Of a DNA stretch of 33,410 nucleotides, positions 30,542-33,410 are shown piece by piece. This stretch comes from Fibrobacter sp. (GTDB taxonomy: Bacteria; Fibrobacterota; Fibrobacteria; Fibrobacterales; Fibrobacteraceae). The stretch spans positions 1 through 33,410 of the forward strand of contig JAEERM010000025.1 in the NCBI GenBank assembly GCA_016285835.1, given 5' to 3'. The notes under the pieces are model-generated. The model was not told the DNA's origin. It worked only from the letters and a program-made list of their open reading frames with translations, and ran no database searches. Every line of letters begins with the position of its first letter. The stretch's first letter is position 1. The position numbers and the translations under genes were made by a program.

Positions 30542-32707
30542 ATGGATGTCGATGGCATTTTGTCTGGCCTGAATTCCGACCAGCGCGCTGCAGTTTTACA
30601 TGATTTCGAGAAAGGTTCCCAGTTGCTCGTGCTTGCCGGTGCGGGTTCCGGAAAAACTTCGGTGCTCACAAAGAGAATCCAGTACAGGATTGCATCGGGA
30701 ATGGCTCCCGAAAAAATCCTTGCGCTTACGTTTACGGCGAAAGCTGCCGCCGAGATGCGCGAGCGCGTGCAGGCGCTTTTCCCGGATGCGGGCGTGCGCT
30801 TGTGTACGTTCCATTCGCTTGCTCTTTTTATGCTCCGGCAAATTATCGGGGGGAGGCACGCCTACGAAATGTTGGGCTTTAAGGTTCCGCCAACGCCACG
30901 GGATTCCTCGGACCGGGAATTTTTGGCGAAACTCTCCAAGCTCCACATCAAGGCGTTCAGCCGCGAAGACCTGTTTTCCGACAGTGTGCCGGCTTCGGTG
31001 GCTGCGAAACTTGAGGGTGTACGTGCCGAGGTCCTTGAGTCTGGACAGGTCGTGTTTGACGACCTGATTCATTTGGCAATAAGGCTCCTTGCGACGAACG
31101 AGGAAGCTTGTGCCTTTTTCCACGAAATGTGGGAAGACATCATGGTGGACGAATACCAGGACATCAACCCGCCGCAGTACAGGATGGTGCGCTTGCTCCT
31201 TGGCGACCGGAAGAATTTGTTCGTGGTGGGGGATGATGACCAGGCTATTTACGGGTTTCGCGGGGCGGACATCGGCAACATCAACCGGTTCTGTGATGAC
31301 TTTAGAGACTGCACGATTATTCGGCTGGAATGGAATTACCGCTCGGTGCCGGGAGTGCTCCACTTTGCAAACGGAATATTTACGAACAAGCCGCTCCGGC
31401 TGCGGAAGGTGCTACGGGCGGGCAACTCCCGCGGCTCGGGAGGGAACCCGCTGTTTCGCGAGAACCGGGAGGTGGAAATATGGGACAGCGACAACCCTGT
31501 CCAGGAAATGATGCGGATTGTGATGCGCATGAAGGAACTCCGCGAAGGCTATGACTTGCAATGGAAAAATTTTGCCATTCTCGTACGGTACAACCGTTTG
31601 CGCCTGTATTACGAAGAAGCGCTCCGCGACGCGCTTATTCCGGTGGCGGGCCAGAACGATGACGATGAGGGCGAAACAGTGGAAGACGGCGTCCACGTGG
31701 AGACGGTGCATGCCTCCAAGGGCTTGCAGTATGCGGTGGTGTTCTATGCTGGGCTTGCGGAGGGGCTTACGCCTGGGGAATGCCTTGGGAACCGGACACA
31801 GCGGAAAATGCAACTCGATGAGGAACGTCGTTTGTTCTATGTGGGGGTGACTCGTGCCGAAGCGTACTTGATTTTGTTATATTGTCGAAGGAGATTTTGG
31901 AAGGGACGCCTGCGCATAATGCGCCGCTCCAGGTTCCTTCCCAAACAAACGAAGGTGGAAGGGTATACGAAAATGCCGCTCTTATTGTTCAAAGTTTTTG
32001 TTGTTGTCGGTGCGCTTGGCTACATGTTCGTGCATATTCCCCTTTTCCTTTCGGTTATGTTGTTCAAAAAGAACGATGCGGACCGTTGGCTGGAATACAA
32101 AATCCAGTGCTTCTCCAAGTTCTGTATGAAAATTTTGCGCGTCAACTTGACTGTTCTGGACCAGGCGAACCTTGCTAAGGTGGATTGGACTCGCCCTGTA
32201 TTTGTCATGGGCAATCATGGCTCTTATGTGGACATTCCGGTGGCATTCCTCGCTCTCGAACGCAAGACAGGTTTCATTGCGAAGTCCGACCTTTTGAGAA
32301 TCCCGTTCCTTGGCTTCTGGATGAAGCGTGTTGGTTGTATATGTGTGGACCGCCAGAAAAGCGGTGCCGCAAGATCTGTCCACGAGGCTGTCAAGCACAA
32401 TTTGCAGTCGGCTCCGCTCATCTTCGTATTTCCCGAGGGAACGCGTAGCAAGACGGGCAAGCTTTCGCCGTTCAAGAGCGGCGGATTCCGTTTTTCTGTG
32501 GAGACCGATGCGATTGTCCTCCCCATCGTGTTCAAGGGAACGCGCCAGGTGTGGGAAGGGCGAGTGTCGTCCGCCCCTTGCGACGTGAATGTGCGCATCC
32601 TCGAACCGATTGACGTGGCCGCCCTCAAGAAGGAACGCGGCGGCGTACTCGACCCTAAAAAAGACCTCATGCCGATGGTGCGCAAGGCCATGGAGGACAA
32701 CCTGTGA
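30542..32707 (+). CDS. Fusion: compact UvrD/Rep-like helicase + PlsC 1-acylglycerol-phosphate acyltransferase
   Basis: A 721-aa frame started at the ATG behind AGGAGG. Residues 1-477 are a superfamily 1A helicase: Q motif near Q14, Walker A GAGSGKT (33-39), TFHS (89-92), Walker B VDEYQD (202-207), VVGDDDQAIYGFRGA (228-242), NYRS (265-268), VHASKG (389-394), and EERRLFYVGVTRA (427-439). Only about 120 residues separate NYRS from VHASKG, so the 2B subdomain seems missing. Residues 478-721 are a complete PlsC: a membrane segment (479-507), HX4D at H559-D564, and FPEGTRSK (630-637). No stop separates them. M478 is preceded by GGAAGGG, so a separate PlsC could also be made. PlsC makes phosphatidic acid; joining it to a helicase is unexpected. 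The stop overlaps the murI start (GTGA). Confidence 0.85.
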   Translation: MDVDGILSGLNSDQRAAVLHDFEKGSQLLVLAGAGSGKTSVLTKRIQYRIASGMAPEKILALTFTAKAAAEMRERVQALFPDAGVRLCTFHSLALFMLRQIIGGRHAYEMLGFKVPPTPRDSSDREFLAKLSKLHIKAFSREDLFSDSVPASVAAKLEGVRAEVLESGQVVFDDLIHLAIRLLATNEEACAFFHEMWEDIMVDEYQDINPPQYRMVRLLLGDRKNLFVVGDDDQAIYGFRGADIGNINRFCDDFRDCTIIRLEWNYRSVPGVLHFANGIFTNKPLRLRKVLRAGNSRGSGGNPLFRENREVEIWDSDNPVQEMMRIVMRMKELREGYDLQWKNFAILVRYNRLRLYYEEALRDALIPVAGQNDDDEGETVEDGVHVETVHASKGLQYAVVFYAGLAEGLTPGECLGNRTQRKMQLDEERRLFYVGVTRAEAYLILLYCRRRFWKGRLRIMRRSRFLPKQTKVEGYTKMPLLLFKVFVVVGALGYMFVHIPLFLSVMLFKKNDADRWLEYKIQCFSKFCMKILRVNLTVLDQANLAKVDWTRPVFVMGNHGSYVDIPVAFLALERKTGFIAKSDLLRIPFLGFWMKRVGCICVDRQKSGAARSVHEAVKHNLQSAPLIFVFPEGTRSKTGKLSPFKSGGFRFSVETDAIVLPIVFKGTRQVWEGRVSSAPCDVNVRILEPIDVAALKKERGGVLDPKKDLMPMVRKAMEDNL

Positions 32708-33410
32708 TAGGTGTGTTCGATTCGGGCTTTGGCGGGCTGACCATACTGCGCGACTTGCGCAAGGTGCTTCCGCAGTACGATTACCTGTACCTGGGCGACA
32801 ACGCCCGTGCGCCTTACGGCTCCCGCAGTTTCGAGACGATTTACCGCTATACGTTGCAGGCCGTGCGCGAACTGTTCGCTCGCGGGTGCCCGCTGGTCAT
32901 CCTCGCTTGCAACACGGCGAGCGCGAAGGCTTTGCGCAGCATACAGCAGCAGGTCTTGCCGGTGGAATTCCCGGACAGGCGCGTACTCGGCATCGTCCGG
33001 CCCACGGCCGAGGAAATCGGGAAATTTTCCAAGACGGGCCATATCGGCATCTTCGGGACGTCCGGAACTGTGTCGTCGGGGAGCTACCTCCTCGAAATTG
33101 AGCATTTTTACCCGGAATTGAAGGTGACCCAGCATGCCTGCCCCATGTGGGTGCCACTCGTGGAGTACGGCGAGCGCGGTACGGAAGGGGCGAAATTCTT
33201 CGTGAAGAAGGACGTGGATGCCCTCCTGGCCGCCGATCCGGATATCGACACTGTTCTGTTGGCCTGTACCCATTACCCGCTTTTGAAGGACGAAATCCTG
33301 GCCGCACTGCCCCCGCATGTCCGCCTCGTTTTCCAGGGGGATATCGTCGCGGGCAAGACCGTGGACTACCTGGAACGCCATCCGGAGATGGAAGTCCGGC
33401 TGTCGAAGAA
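32704..33410 (+). CDS. murI: Glutamate racemase (3' end outside the window)
   Basis: The first 235 residues are present with no stop before the window ends. The start is GTG at 32704, seven bases after GGAGG (32692-32696) and overlapping the previous stop. DSGFGGLT (6-13) is the substrate loop, GDNARAPYG (31-39) is the next motif, and the two catalytic cysteines are C69 in ACNTAS and C188 in ACTHYPLL. The enzyme interconverts L- and D-glutamate to supply D-glutamate for peptidoglycan. About 30-40 residues are probably missing. Coupling to a phospholipid acyltransferase puts wall and membrane precursor genes in one transcript. Confidence 0.93.
   Translation, partial: MIGVFDSGFGGLTILRDLRKVLPQYDYLYLGDNARAPYGSRSFETIYRYTLQAVRELFARGCPLVILACNTASAKALRSIQQQVLPVEFPDRRVLGIVRPTAEEIGKFSKTGHIGIFGTSGTVSSGSYLLEIEHFYPELKVTQHACPMWVPLVEYGERGTEGAKFFVKKDVDALLAADPDIDTVLLACTHYPLLKDEILAALPPHVRLVFQGDIVAGKTVDYLERHPEMEVRLSK

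Overview
The window looks like chromosome of an anaerobic, Gram-negative bacterium of the Fibrobacter type. The pointers are long Ser/Gly/Asn-rich linkers in a giant secreted protein, a complete outer-membrane gene set (BamD, LptF/LptG), an oxygen-sensitive class III ribonucleotide reductase as the only reductase seen, and CTCG-rich interspersed repeats. The assignment is by inference from content, not by alignment. No phage, transposase, CRISPR array or restriction system is visible.

Layout. 1-850: end of an upstream unit (terminator) and a membrane-anchored TPR protein. 856-5580 (minus): tight envelope operon bamD - outer-membrane protein with a Thr-rich tail - CehA/McbA-type PHP metallohydrolase - rhomboid protease. 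5644-12236 (plus): lptF-lptG, a GAF/GGDEF diguanylate cyclase, a sodium:solute symporter and a SIMPL protein, closely spaced. 12494-15807 (plus): anaerobic ribonucleotide reductase locus with nrdD broken into two reading frames, then nrdG. 15947-17351 (minus): a 59-aa two-helix membrane protein, a membrane class III nucleotide cyclase and tRNA-Gly(GCC). 17445-18590: HemW-like radical SAM protein. 18765-25677: two very large exported proteins that share a C-terminal module. 25774-27302 (minus): DUF1007 protein and an RpoD-family sigma factor behind a consensus sigma-54 promoter. 27554-33410 (plus): methyltransferase, glycosyltransferase, flippase/synthase-like membrane protein, a UvrD-like helicase fused to a PlsC acyltransferase, and glutamate racemase (cut by the window end).

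Most notable. (1) The glycyl-radical segment of NrdD, with its RITGYL motif, is missing from the 776-aa NrdD frame. It is encoded 165 bases downstream as a 48-aa frame with its own strong ribosome binding site, directly abutting nrdG. The gap holds several stops and an elaborate inverted-repeat element. This suggests a two-piece reductase, comparable in logic to PflB/GrcA. (2) One uninterrupted frame joins a compact UvrD-like helicase to a full-length PlsC acyltransferase. (3) A textbook sigma-54 promoter stands before a sigma-70-family gene, implying a sigma cascade. (4) A tandem heptamer repeat lies inside the metallohydrolase gene and could shift its frame.

Starts were moved from the longest possible frame where ribosome binding sites or family length argued for it. 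All functions are from motif recognition by eye; no database search was possible.
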